DNA from: Odontesthes bonariensis
Taxonomy: Eukaryota > Chordata > Actinopteri > Atheriniformes > Atherinopsidae
Length of the DNA: 64,000 nt
NCBI RefSeq assembly: GCF_027942865.1
Contig: NC_134510.1
Span: forward strand, 15,404,743-15,468,742
Reading direction: 5' to 3'
Under the pieces are notes generated by a model. That model was given only the letters and a program-made list of their open reading frames with translations, was not told the DNA's origin and searched no databases. Within the stretch, counting starts at the first letter, position 1; the number at the start of each line of letters is the position of its first letter. Below, in pieces: positions 17,292-29,253 of the stretch. The translations under genes and the position numbers were made by a program.

Positions 17292-17473
17292 ACTTGAAAA
17301 AACCTCAAGCTCCGGTTGTCCTTTTTCATTTTCTTAATGAACCAAAAGTGATATATATGTTAATATATCAAGTTATTAAAAAATAAATCTTCCTTCAGGT
17401 CACGGGCACGATGATAATGCCAGTATTAATCTTCTTCGTGCTTAGATTAATCACAAGACTCTTATCTACCCCA

Positions 17474-17697
17474 GACCTCATTGAGAAGCTTTGGATGTTC
17501 TGGATAAGGCAATGCAGCGGCCCGACTCCACTCATCAACAAAAGATCCTTGGAAAAAATGTATGGAACTCTGGATAGAAATAATTGTTGTGACATTGCAT
17601 TAGCATATTAAACAACACCACAGTAAATGTATGCTGTAATCAGAGCTAATGGTGGTCCAACAAAATATTAGTGACTTTTTGTTTCGGGCAGTGTATT
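17474..17697 (+). mobile_element. Tc1-like transposon 3' remnant
   Basis: The DNA matches, with decay, the end of fish Tc1-like elements: the transposase C-terminal region (PDLIEKLWMFW near the left, then LDRNNCCDIALAY), the post-stop sequence, and a right terminal part ending CGGGCAGTGTA near 17695. The catalytic part and left end are missing, so it is inactive. It lies about 180 bases past the gapdhs poly(A) signal. Confidence 0.75.
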
Positions 17698-18279
17698 TCA
17701 ACTAAATGCCTGTTTCACTGACACCTGCTTAGCTGTTTGAAATATAGACTTCCAATACAATGTGTCACTACTTGCGAGTCCAACGCAATATTTTCGGACA
17801 GATGTTATCCCTTTCTGCATGGAGTCTACCAACAGTGAATACGTTTACAGAGGGACGCCCGGCCCTTTTTACAGCTCCTCTTGTGCAAGTAGTGGACTGT
17901 GGCAGTGACATTGTGTCTTTTTCTTTCCCTCCTGTTGGTGATGCAACTGTAGCTCATTGATTTTTAGCTGGTCTTTTTCCCTTCCACCTGCATTGACTCA
18001 CAGCAGCTCTTTTATGTGTGGAGCCTTGATGCAGACATGCACTCATCATGCACAAGTTCCAAAACGGAGAGGTTTGTTGATCACAAAGTATTTTTGGTCA
18101 TTCTCATTCATTGGGAGAGGTAGAAATCACAAGAGTGGCCAGTTATAATTCAGTAATCACAATTAATCACATTTTCTGATATTGGTCACATGCGAATTGA
18201 GTTTAGCCAAGTCAAATATCTACTTTGAAGTAGTTTTTCTTTTGAATTTTTGTTTCTTTTGTTAATAAGCGACAGTAGT

Positions 18280-18425
18280 TAGCACTGTTGACTTGCAGCA
18301 TAGTGGTTCCTAGTTTGAACCTGGGTCTGGGGCCTGTCCATGTTTCTCCCCTTTGCCTGTGTAGATTTTCTCCACAGTCCAAAGACATATATGTTAGTTC
18401 ATTACTGAGTCTGAACTGGCTGTAG
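18280..18425 (+). mobile_element. decayed tRNA-type SINE
   Basis: A box B-like segment (CCTAGTTTGAACCTGGG near 18308) is followed by the degraded body common in fish SINEs: text resembling TTTTCTCCACAGTCCAAAGACATAT and an unrecognisable end. No flanking duplication is visible, so it is old. Confidence 0.6.
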
Positions 18426-18529
18426 TTGAAAACAAACCCAAACAGAACAGATTATGTGTATATGATGGATAGATCATCACAAGAGGAAATATTCCACATG
18501 GCAGCTAAGAAAAAAATGCAAACACTTAA

Positions 18530-19077
18530 AGGTAGGGTAGGAGATCCTGGATTTTGAGTCCAGCGAAGCTGCATTTTGAAAATACACAGGTAAAAAGTCC
18601 CAACCCTTTTCTTCACTTTCCCCCCGAAGGCACGCCTCTAGAGTACATGAACGCGCACGAGCATGAAGGTGCACGAGCGCTGTTCTGACAGCAAGCATCG
18701 ATCGTTGCCGTATTTAGTATTTAGTATTTAGTTTATGCTAACTATACGTTTAATAATGCTAGGTGCTAGCCAAGCTGGCTCTTGTTTAGCTTCCTGCCAA
18801 GCTTCGTTCACGGAGCAGGGTACGCGCACAGGGGGAAGGAGGGGGAGGGGGAGGGGGAGGGAGGAGCAGATTGCAGTTTGATAGACGGCATCAGTATCCA
18901 ATCATTGTGAACGGTCCGTTCACAATGATTGGATACTGTTTTTCCTAGATTGTACGTTCTAGAGGCCACTAAAACTTTTCATATTTGTGTCAAAACTTTT
19001 AATTAATTGGTTGCAATGAGGGTGTGAAGAGTATTTCAAGCAAAAAATGTTCCAGAAAAAGATCCCCTACCCCACCT
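18530..19077. mobile_element. TTAA-flanked inverted-repeat DNA element (non-autonomous)
   Basis: The ends are imperfect inverted repeats: left AGGTAGGGTAGGAGAT, and right which reads AGGTGGGGTAGGGGAT on the other strand. TTAA stands on both sides (18526-18529 and 19078-19081). TTAA target duplication is the hallmark of piggyBac-type transposition, so a piggyBac-like MITE is inferred. There is no transposase. Inside are a G-rich tract (about 18831-18866) and a perfect 23-bp hairpin (18892-18938). Confidence 0.75.
18892..18938. repeat. perfect hairpin, 23-bp arms, 1-base loop
   Basis: The arm at 18892-18914 starts CAGTATCCAATCATTGTGA. Its exact reverse complement occupies 18916-18938, with a single T between. 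It sits inside the TTAA-flanked element and would extrude as a nearly loopless cruciform. Confidence 0.95.
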
Positions 19078-19899
19078 TTAATGATGATGTAATTTCTAAT
19101 CAGGCTACATCAATGCATGGCTACACTGGTGTGCTCTCTTTCCTCTTGTGTACTGTATGTTGACATGTAGGTGTAGGTGATTGTAGGTGTAGCAGTAGGT
19201 GATTTAGCTTGAGATGAAAAAGTTAGTGGACCATGGAACACAGGACACAGGAAGCTCGAGTCAGTAGAAACCGATTCTGCACAACTGAATGTGGCTGAAA
19301 ATTAAAAAGATTTATTGTCTGAAATTTCTAAAATCCTCATTCAGTGATTCAGTGATTTTATCGGTTAACTGCTTGAAAAGCTGCTTGTATGACCAACTTG
19401 AAGTTGAATCTCCTGGTGGTGGGACAAACAGAATCAGTCTACTGAAGCCCTTCCTTCCACATCTCCGCCATGTTGACCCCTCTTCAGAGTATGGATGGAG
19501 CCATGGCAGAGAAACTTTGAAGCCACCTGCTGTCCTTTTGTGGTACTACAGCATGACTCAGAATGGAGGTTGCAGAGCACACTACTGGAAGAAATCCAGT
19601 AGTTTTTTTCAGAGAAAAAAATATCAGCAGAGTATCACCATCCTGTGGGGAGGAGAAGAGGAGATACCCTTTATACAGCTGATTACCACAGCAAAAAAAA
19701 TAATTTCACAGCTCAGTTATAATACCAAGTACTACAAGAGATTAGAGTCCATCTAATTATTGGCTTTACCCAGAAGAAGCCACACCATTCATATGTGTAC
19801 TTGTGAGGACACATAAAGAAAGAGCCCAACTCAGAGACATCAGCAGCAGCTCATTTACCTCTATCACTGTTAACACCACACATCCTACACACTGCATAC

Positions 19900-20040
19900 C
19901 AAACATCCATCCATCCATTATCTATACCGCTGAATCCGTCGATCGGGTCGCGGGCGGGCTGGAGCCTATCCCAGCAGTCAATGGGCGAGAGGCGGGGTAC
20001 ACCCTGGACAGGCCGCCAGTCCATCGCAGGGCCACATAGA
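19900..20040 (-). mobile_element. SINE / L2-type tail, reverse orientation
   Basis: On the minus strand this is the common fish repeat ending with a region like GGGATAGGCTCCAGCC followed by an ATCCGTCGG/GGATGG-type simple tail (ATCCATCCATCC at 19905-19916 on the + strand). Only the 3' part is present. The same family occurs forward at 30650 and 50336. Confidence 0.75.
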
Positions 20041-22530
20041 GACAGCATACCAAACATATAAAGGAAAAAAAAAAAAGACTTGTCTTGTGACCATGGAAAC
20101 ATTTTCAGTGCATCTGTGTAGATTGTCAGAAAATGTCAGCAGCAAGATGGATCTTTAAACAACATCTTCACTCCCAGATACAGTATGTGTCCTGATCGGT
20201 CTCGGCCTCACTACGCCTCTTTCACGTCAACTGAAATCTGACAAAAGCACAGCTGTGTTGTGGGTTATCCAATGTTACCCAGATCTTTGTGGCCAGTCTC
20301 TGCATTGATGAAGTGGAAAAAGATAGCACCCAACTTCTGCTGTAGAAGAGAAAAACATCTTGGTATTAGTTCAGATTTGGATAAGATTCAAAATCCAGAA
20401 AGTTAGAAGTCTTCACAGATCATGTCAGCTCTGTGGACAACAGCACCAAGTTAAAAAGGGAGGATCTCATTGAAAACATCTATTGCTTCCTTGATCAGCC
20501 CATGAATTTGTTTGACGGTAATCACAGCTTAGTCTTACAGGTAAATCAGCAGCAAGTTTAACTAAACACATAAACATACATGTGACAAAATAAAAGAATG
20601 TTAAATTCTCGAGTCCTGAGTAGTTACCTGAGTGGTGAAACACCTGGGACTCCATACCAGTCAGAAGTGAGGAGTCGGCTCAGAAGAGATATTAAACTCC
20701 TTCAAGAACCAAAAACAAGTCCAGCTGATTTCTTAAGACGCCCTCTGATTGCATGTGGTCTGGATTCTGACTGAGTCTTCCTGTAGTGGCACAAAAAAAA
20801 CAGCAGGTGACTCCCCAGGTTTCCTGAAAATACTTCATCCATCCTCTGCTGGAGAGCAAACATGAAAGAGACATGGAAGGGAATCAGTTCAAAATGTGTT
20901 CTGTTACAGCTTTGAGAATTTCTTTGACTTGCATGACTGAAAATTTGCTTCCACCTGCTTTCCACAAAGAGCACAGATAATGTAGGCACTGTCTGCATCG
21001 TGATCACACTGTGTGGTTGAGATACCCCTGTAAACTAAAAGGACTGCATTGTATTTGGAAAGATGCGGAATTTGGTTTCTTCATAGGTTAAGAAATTGAC
21101 ACTGGTTACTTATTGTGATATAATCAATTTACTGGAAATAGATCTAATCAGTCCCAAGCAAGCAAGAATGAGAAGTGTTTATAAATGACCTAAGAGCCAT
21201 CAGAGACTTTGCATGTTCATCTCATTGTTTTTGTCTTCCTGTTAATTGTCCCATGCAAGGATGTGACCATGAGCATGTCTTGGCAAAGATTCAAATTCAT
21301 TAATTTACCTGGAGCCTGATTTTTCCATTTTCCACACAAGGACTGTTTTGAATGAAGAGAATTTGAATGAAATGCAGAGAACCTATTAGACACACTAGAG
21401 TGTGCATGGATCGTCTTCGTTCTTCCTCAACATTTGTTTTTCAAATGATCATGTACTCAACTCAAAAGCTATTACCCACCGTAACTATTAATGCTGTTGA
21501 TTTTCAATTGCTCCTCCAGCATTTCTGATCACTAAATACAGATTAAATATCATGATTCCAAGCAGATTCCACTTCAGGCAGGAACAGAAACAACACTGAA
21601 AAGGGGAGAAGTACACAGACATGATAAAAGTGCTAATTTGTGTGAACTATATAAATATCTGCTGACTTTGCATATATTTCAAGAAAACAGAAATCTTAGT
21701 AATAGATGAAATATTGTCACATTTTATTGACATCGATCTCATGCATTATCCTTAGCTGTCATCACGCAGGGTTCACCCAGGACAGGATGCTATTCCATCA
21801 TCGGGCTAATCCAAAGAGGCACAAAAATGTTTGCTCACAGTTTAAAAATTCAATCCATAATCACTGACTGGATCAAGCATCTCATATACACAGCCCACAT
21901 AGCGCTGAGTTCACTTCATAAATCCTAAAGTATTTTAAACGGACGGGAAAAAAAGTCCTTGCTTTCATACAGAAAATAGTCTACAAAATAATGAAACATG
22001 AGCAACAAACCCAACCAAAATTGGAATGTTTATTACATGTTTGTACCACCAAGTTTGAGATTTCGTGCTATGAAAAATTCTACTTATAAAGTCCACTACA
22101 AAAGTTCCCTAGTTGATCACTTATAGTTGCCATTTTAGTTACAAATTCAAATTTTCTGAAGTTTGAATACGAATTGTTTTAATTTAAATTCAAATTTTCT
22201 GCTTAAATATGAAAACTAGGATCCATTTGATTAAATATATATTAACTTTCCCAAATGTTGAATGACCTCTGCATTTACATCTCTGATATGTGCAGACGTT
22301 CATGAAACGCAACAGGGTAATGATGTTTTTTCTGGCAGATTGGCACTAAAACATTAGATGTAGAGACGTCGGATCTAAAAAGGCATGTTAGAGCAGAAAT
22401 TTGAAGATGATTACGTTTTAAGGCAGGAGTTAATCAGTGTGACTATCTCCATCTTCACAGCAGGTGTTGAGGGCTGTTACTGGTCAGCTTGATCTGGTGA
22501 GGTGTGTCCAGCTGGCACTGACCAGCTGAT
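20041..22530. other. intergenic between repeats and the lectin gene
   Basis: AT-rich sequence with no gene or recognised mobile element. A short direct repeat AAATTCAAATTTTCTG occurs twice near 22143 and 22188, of no clear meaning. Confidence 0.5.
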
Positions 22531-22532
22531 GG

Positions 22533-22538
22533 TATAAA
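22533..22538 (+). promoter_or_regulatory. TATA box of the C-type lectin-like gene
   Basis: TATAAA (in GGTATAAAAGCA) is 62 bases upstream of the ATG at 22600. It predicts a start near 22563 and a very short 5' leader of about 37 bases with no upstream ATG-intron structure. Confidence 0.75.
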
Positions 22539-22599
22539 AGCAAAGCAGCAGCTCTTTCTCTGTCACTATTTTTGACTTGATGTGACAACTTGACTAGAC

Positions 22600-23734
22600 A
22601 TGGGGAAAAACAGCCGCCCTGAGTTCATGCTACCACTCCTACTCATGACTGCACTTTGCTTAGAAGCAAATATAGAATTAACAATTTTTAATCCTGGTCA
22701 GACACTGGACTGGAATGCTGCGAGGCTTTACTGCCAAAGAAATCACGTTGACTTGGTTACTTGGGACGTGGTGGACTCAGATTGGCTGGCTGAGAACTTT
22801 AGAGAAAAAGGGGATTATTTCTGGATAGGCCTACACAGAGACCAAGGGTTAATCTGGAAGTGGATAAATGTAAAGTGAGTATTCTATCTGAGGCCATCTT
22901 TATGATGACATTAACTATAAATTTAAGCTTAAACACAATAAAAAAAAAACTTTCATCATATATGTATTTGTTTCAGAACGGGGGAAGGGCTCTCAGGGGA
23001 TGACGTCGCACAGGACGAAATCTGGAGTGATATAGATCTTATTGGTGACTGTGGCCTTTTTAAACCTGTGACTAAGAAATGGTACCAGAGCAAATGCGAC
23101 AGAGAATATCAGTTTTTATGTTATGATGACAACCTAGTGGTGGTGAATGAGAACAAGACATGGGAGGACGCCTTGAGCCACTGCAGGGAAATGACAACAC
23201 CATCAAAACAGTATGACCTGCTGAGCCTGACCAGCCCACTGAACAGCTATGTCAGTGAAAGGATCTACAGAGCCACCACTGATGAGGTTTGAGGGTGGTT
23301 TGATTTATTTCAAGAGACTTATTCTTGTTTTGGAACTGGAAAAATTAAAACTTAATTCTAACCTTCTTTTTAAAGAAATTTATTAGGGGTTTCTTTTTCT
23401 TTAACTTAATGCTGTTGAGAAAACCAGAAACTCCTCAGATGCAGCTTTATCAATGAACCACGCAGAGGGTGAAGGAAAGCATCAACTCTCTTCCACAGGA
23501 GGTGACACTCAGAGCTTGCTTTGTGTTTGCCAGGTTTGGATTGGCCTGCGCTTCCTGGGAGAGGAGTGGTGGTGGTTAGATGGAGAAGCGCTGAACAACG
23601 GAGAGATGCTGCCGGCCTGCCCGACCATGTGGAAATACTGTGGGGCCGTGTCACAAAATGACACAATCAACTGGATCAACAGGGACTGCTCAGAGAGAAA
23701 AAACTTCATCTGTTACTATAAAGACACCGTTTAA
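22600..23734 (+). CDS. secreted protein with two C-type-lectin-like domains
   Basis: Three coding exons (22600-22874, 22977-23286, 23534-23734) join in phase to 261 codons plus TAA. Residues 1-23 look like a signal peptide with a hydrophobic LPLLLMTALCLEA core. No later membrane segment is seen, so secretion is inferred. Domain 1 (about 25-141) has C45, WIGL (75-78), and C117, C132 and C140. Domain 2 (about 145-258) has C161 near its start, WIGLRF, and a C-terminal RDCSERKNFICYY. The fold is clear, but the calcium/sugar motifs EPN or QPD with WND are not recognisable in either domain, so carbohydrate binding cannot be assumed. Fish carry large families of such proteins, often labelled mannose-receptor-like. 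The gene lies between gapdhs and tmem147. It has its own TATA box and looks intact. No poly(A) signal is obvious close downstream. Confidence 0.85.
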
Positions 23735-25620
23735 TGAAACAGCCAGTGTAGCAAATGGCAAGATGATGTGTAGAGTGAGGTCTCCTCACTATAGTGCTGC
23801 GTTCTTGGCTTATGTTCTACATTTATAATTCTTTTTGTCATAGTAGTTATCTAATCACTCAAGAAATCTGAAGTTACACATAAGAAGTGTACATGTCACT
23901 GCTGACATCAGGAAAGATAGAGAATATTACAACATTGAGAGGGTTAGGGCGTCATTTGACTCTTTATTGACTTAGCAAAATAGATGTTTTGCTCTGTATA
24001 TATGTAGTAACACTTCATCATGTTATCTTTCCATTCTTGTGTGCTATGTTCTTTTGACAAGTGAATGAGGCATAATTGACACACAAACTCCGTAAGTTCA
24101 GCCTGCTTTGCATTTAAACTCATCATTAACATTATTCTAATGCCTGCTAAAAGGATACTACTAAGTCCACTTTGCCTAATATATTGATTTGCCTTAGTTT
24201 TCCATAGGTTTTTTCCACTCTATGTTATCATTAGGGAAAACCAACAGCTGCATAATCGCTTGTCTTAATGGCTGCCAGATTTATGGTGTGAAAATGTTGA
24301 CCTTTGACATTGAAATCCTTTGTTAATGCTAATTATCATGTCGAAAACATGAAAATAATTTTGGTTATTCAAATAACATTCAAATTGACCTCACTGCAAA
24401 TACTTTGGTAGAGACTGAGAGAGGAAGAGTTGCATGTATATTTGTTTTTCTCCATTAAGGCATTTTACAACTGATCATAATGTAACTGTGACTCCCCAAA
24501 GCAGCCAATAGATTCATTGAAATTTCCTTGTAGCTATATGCTATAATACTTATTTATTGGGATCAAAATTTGAAAGAAAAAAGAGATACAGATCAACATG
24601 CGATTTCCTGTTTTAATTTTATCTCTAGTTTTCTGTTTTGGCTTGTTTTTTGGTGTATATTCCATACTTATTATATAATTGCATTCTAAGTTGGGAGCCA
24701 TTTTTGGATTAAAGTACAAAATGTACAAAATGTCCCTGTTTACCTTTTTTTGTCTCAGGAGTTTAAATTCTGACAACATGCATATTGTTGATATGAGTGT
24801 TCAGAATGCAACACACAGAGGACATTTTGAAATATTCAGGCAGAATATCAAGACTGTTGTTGTGAGATGTGGCAAAGAGGAAACTTTGAGGGTATAGAGA
24901 CCTAGTTGGCCTGTAACCTGTACAATATAATTATTTTTAATTAAATCAAGCCAAATTATGGCAGAGTCAACATTTCAGTGATGAGAGCTATTTTCACTTT
25001 TTGGATGGAAAAGAGAAAAAAAAAGAGAAAAAAACTGCTTCAGCGGCTCATAGATCTTCTTTAGGGGTATTGTAGTGGGTGGAAAGAACTTGTTGGGCTA
25101 TAATCTACACTAAGCAACTCTCTTGAATGAAATCAACCATTTTGAGGCACAAACAGTCATGTCCCAGGAGAAACAGTCACATTTTGGTAAGTGAAAAACC
25201 GTTGCATGGACTGTCTTTGACAAAATGAACGATGTCATAAATCATAATGCACAGTCATGAATATCAGTTCAAAGTACACTCTTTAGCTAATTAATAAATC
25301 ATCATCCACCTTTGTTCACGTTAATTTCCCTGTACTTTCTTTATGCAAACAAAACTAAGGGATTAACAACAGAGACTGAAATGTGAGACAGCAGAGGGAG
25401 GGCATCAAGCCATTAGTTACACAAGGCTCAATGGTGTGATCAGGCCTTCCCAAAATGAGAGCAAGTTGGGAAGTACAGAAACAGCAACAGGGAAAACCGT
25501 GGAGCCATGAAATCTATGCAACTTGTTTACAATGGATTACGCATAAATACTGCTGAGTGATGGGGTTGCTTCTCACCAAGAGAGTGATGAAGGGATCCAA
25601 TTTTAGTTATAACAAAGAAA
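23735..25620. other. intergenic between lectin gene and tmem147
   Basis: AT-rich sequence. I see no coding segment or mobile element that I can name. An A-rich purine stretch lies near 25010-25035. Confidence 0.5.
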
Positions 25621-25629
25621 CGCAGCAGT

Positions 25630-25760
25630 GACTTTTATTCGACAGTGGGAGGCAGCCTTGCCCCGACTCCCGGAACCAAAAGTAAGAGGAAGGAAATGTT
25701 GCCGGATGCATTTCTATGTGGCGCTTGACTCATTTCCGTTTGTCATTCAACGTAAAACTT
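25630..25760 (+). promoter_or_regulatory. probable tmem147 promoter and 5' non-coding exon region
   Basis: The first coding segment of tmem147 is preceded by a good acceptor (CTTCATCCTCAG at 26164-26175), so an upstream non-coding exon is needed. This stretch has several ETS-like GGAA/TTCC sites (CCGGAACC, CCGGATGC, CATTTCCG), no TATA box, and possible donors such as AAAA|GTAAGA near 25681. That fits a housekeeping TATA-less promoter. The exact exon is not determined. Confidence 0.45.
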
Positions 25761-26203
25761 GCCCGACGGTCAACCTTTTCCCTGCTCTTTCAATATAGTA
25801 CGTTTTTATCTTTGTATTCAGGTTCTGTATTGGGGAATGACCGTAAACGTAGTGGAGCTGAGTTTTATCTTCTCGTCTGTGAGAAAAGCTTTTTTTAGTG
25901 TAATGTGGTGGCATGCCCACGCCGACATTATAGTTTAGCCAGCTGATGTACAGATTATACGCATTAGCCATAAAACACGTGTTTTTATTCCGTAATGTAT
26001 ACGTATTTGCTGTTTTCTATTGTCCTCGTGAATATAAAATGTTGAGTTTTGCATCTAAAGGTTGCCTGTGGGAACTTGAGATGGGCGTTTATCACTAAAA
26101 ATAATTGAATAATCAGTTGCAGCATTGCATGGTTGTTTTTTAAACTGGCCTTTTCTTGTGTCTCTTCATCCTCAGAGGGAGCTGAGGTGTGGGACCAGAC
26201 ATC

Positions 26204-29200
26204 ATGACACTGTTTCACTTTGGAAACTGCTTCGCCCTGGCCTATTTTCCCTACTTTATAACGTACAAGTGCAGTGGGCTGTGAGTGTCTGTTTAAACTG
26301 TGAACATGCAACATATGTGTTGATTGGATGATGCTTGTTCGATCGTCGATGCTGTGTGTTGCCAGTCAAAGAATAGTTTGAGGAAATTATTAAAAGGAAC
26401 ATATACATTTGAGTTATTATGGCAACTATATATAATGTTTCTGTTACAGTAGCGGCAGCATATGGTCAGGGACTGTAAGTTCTCTGACAATAATCCTCTT
26501 AGTAATGTCAGAGGTTTTGGGAGAGGGTCCTCATAATCCCCTTAAATCTAGGCAGTGCACTCTTCAATTTTCTCTCTCTCTGTTACTGCACTCATACCTG
26601 AAGACACTGCATCTCGAAAAGGAAGTTTCCTTTGTCACATATGAAGTTGACATGTCCAGCATTCTGCGCTTCAGTCTTACCAGTGAAGTCTGTTTTTGTG
26701 TCAAATGTTTAGCTCGGAGTACAATGCCTTCTGGAGATGTGTCCAGGCAGGAGCAACCTACCTGTTTGTCCAGCTCTGCAAGGTGAATGCGTTTTTTCTG
26801 TTATACTTTTATATCTGCTTGACTCTCATATAGATTTCAATAGACATCCCTGCTGAGCAAGTATGAACATGCAATGCATTTGTTGTCTGTGAGCAGGGGC
26901 ATGTCTGAGCATCGTTTGCTTATCTTTCTGTGTTTCAGATGCTGTTTCTTGCTACATTTTTTCCCACCTGGGAAGGAGGAGCAGGTGTTTATGACTTTGT
27001 TGGGGTGAGTGTTGAAACTTTATCAACAGCAACAACATCACCATGACAGAGAACCTTTCTGTCTGGTCACTGCGAGAAAAAGGATTTAATGTGTCTGTCT
27101 GTGTGCTGTTTTGTATTCCAGGAATTTATGAAGGCCACAGTGGACCTTGCAGATCTGTTGGGTCTCCATCTTGTGATGTCCCGTAATGCTGGTAAAGGAG
27201 AGTACAAGATCATGGTGGCTGCCATGGGCTGGGCAACAGCAGAACTTGTGATGTCAAGGTTGGTCATTACCGTCTTCCTATAGAGGACACGTTAAAAAAA
27301 AGACATTATACCGCCGCATACGTGAACACCAAATCATGCTGATTGTATCTCATTGTGGTTCTTCAGGTGTCTTCCTCTGTGGGTTGGAGCCAGAGGGATT
27401 GAGTTTGACTGGAAGTACATCCAGATGAGCTTCGACTCTAACATCAGCTTGGTGAGTAGCTGTACTTCTTTTTCACTCTTCTTATTTCTTATGTCCTCTA
27501 TCATTGACCACTCTGTAAGTTTCTTTCGTCAGTGACTTATATTCACTCAGCCTTACTTCTCACGGCTTTTGAATTTCAGTGTTTATCCATCTTACATTCA
27601 CATGTAGTTGTTTAGTGGACACTTACTTACTCAAAGCGACTTTAAAATAAGAAACTTCTCATAGCAACAACTCTGTCTCGTCTGGATGTTTGAGTTAAGA
27701 ACAAAGTTTCAAATGCTCCTCCTTCATTTTATTATCGACATTTTTGCTGAAATACAAGTAGTTATTTGATGGCAAAGGAAAGATAACTGTTTGTGTTTGC
27801 ACAGGTTCATTACATTGCTATGGCAGCAGTGGTGTGGATGTTCACACGGTACGACCTCCCTAAGAGCTTCAGGCTGCCTGTTACTGTGCTGCTGGCGCTG
27901 TGTGTCTACAAGGCCTTTCTAATGGAGTAAGTCTCGCATGCTGGCACGCTCTGAACGCACATATACACGTCAGCTCATACAGTAGAAAAAAAGCTGAAGT
28001 ACCATTTTGTTCAAAACGAAACATGGAGTGTACAATTCTCTAAAACAGGCAATGTGGTAAATAAATGTCATAAAACTTCAGTTAGGTCTACAGTTTTGAT
28101 TAATGTAATTACGGATGGCAAACAAACAAAATACAACATGGCTTTAGTATTTTTGTGCTGTGTAACAGAAATTTACCAGCAGTTTCCCGCATTTCTAGTC
28201 CTCATGACTGCAGCCTGGCTTTGGCTCTGAATTCTGAGTCACTTAGATGAGACGCCTCTCATCTAAAAAATAGGAATGTTTCCTAAATGTTGAACTGTGT
28301 GTGTAAGGGAAGCTGCAGTTCAGTCCATGATGCATAGCTGCAGTGACAACACTCAACTTGACTTTATAAACCACATGATGGCACCACAACAGTACTATAG
28401 CAGCCTAAGTATATCCTTAGCTGGTACTTTTGCTTTACTGAGGAAATTAGCTTAAGAGCCATTACAGTTTGATGGTATAAAGAATATATGTCTAGAATCG
28501 GAGCGCAAAGAGACGACAGACAGTTTTATGGAATTTTCCCTCTGTTGAAGCATCTGTGGAATGCAGTAAACATGAGTGTATAGATGAGTGGACTCATTCA
28601 TTTATTGCACCAGACTTTTACTTTCATATTATGAAAAATGATACTTGGAATGCGATTAGTTAAAAAAAAATATACAATAACAGTCAAGGTTTGGAAACAT
28701 TTCCATATATTTTCAATGAGTGGATGTGTCCAAACTTTTTACTCATAGTGTATATACCACTGAGGTCTAATATCAATTAATAATTGGTTATTTAAAGACT
28801 TTTGTTTAATTTTGGAGTTTGTTGAAGCCTAGTTAGCTCTGTGACTTTGGTGTGTGGGCCCAGAATGTATCTGGTACTGTTAATTTTTTTTTTTGTCTGT
28901 TTAAAAAAAAAAAAAAAAAAATACATATAACTGCATAAATTCAATATTCATTATTCTCTATTTACTCTATACTTTGGTCGGTGTGAGCCGGTATAGTAAG
29001 CCTTAAGTCTGTTTTATAATAATTTTTTGCCAAATATCTGACTTGTACAAAGTCGCCATCTGGGTAGCATGCAACTTTAATGGATTACCCTGTCACTTAC
29101 CTGCATGATGTTTCTCTCTGTTGTGTCCTCAGGTTGTTTGTCCATGTCTTCCTGTTGGGCAGTTGGACGGTGCTGCTGGTGAAAGCTGTGCTGACTGGTG

Positions 29201-29253
29201 CCATTTCTCTCTGCTCACTCTTTCTGTTTGTCACTCTGGTTCACAGCAACTAA
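26204..29253 (+). CDS. tmem147: transmembrane protein 147
   Basis: ER multi-pass membrane protein. In vertebrates TMEM147 joins nicalin and NOMO in the BOS complex at the Sec61 multipass translocon, helping insert multi-spanning proteins. Seven coding segments: 26204-26280, 26713-26782, 26939-27004, 27122-27258, 27367-27451, 27805-27926 and 29133-29253. All are GT-AG and join in phase to 225 codons plus TAA, against 224 residues recalled for human. The N-terminus [18 protein letters not shown] and the blocks [15 protein letters not shown] and [15 protein letters not shown] are almost invariant with human. The hydrophobic C-terminal third is more diverged. EGGAGVYDF carries a two-residue insertion relative to human EGGIYDF. 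Adjacency to gapdhs matches human 19q13. The gene looks intact. Confidence 0.96.
28669..28757. mobile_element. short mariner/Tc1-like MITE relic in tmem147 intron 6
   Basis: The ends form an imperfect inverted repeat: left ATACAATAACAGTCAAGG followed by TTTGGAAACA; right TGTCCAAACTTTTTACTC followed by ATAGTGTATAT. This resembles the TACAGT...CAAAAGTTTGGACAC termini of fish Tc1/mariner elements. It is only about 90 bp long and has no coding capacity. Confidence 0.5.

Noticed and set aside
19289-19756. 155-codon open stretch
   Set aside because: Includes repeat-like sequence and no recognised motif; start in AT-rich DNA with no promoter. Kept out as unsupported.
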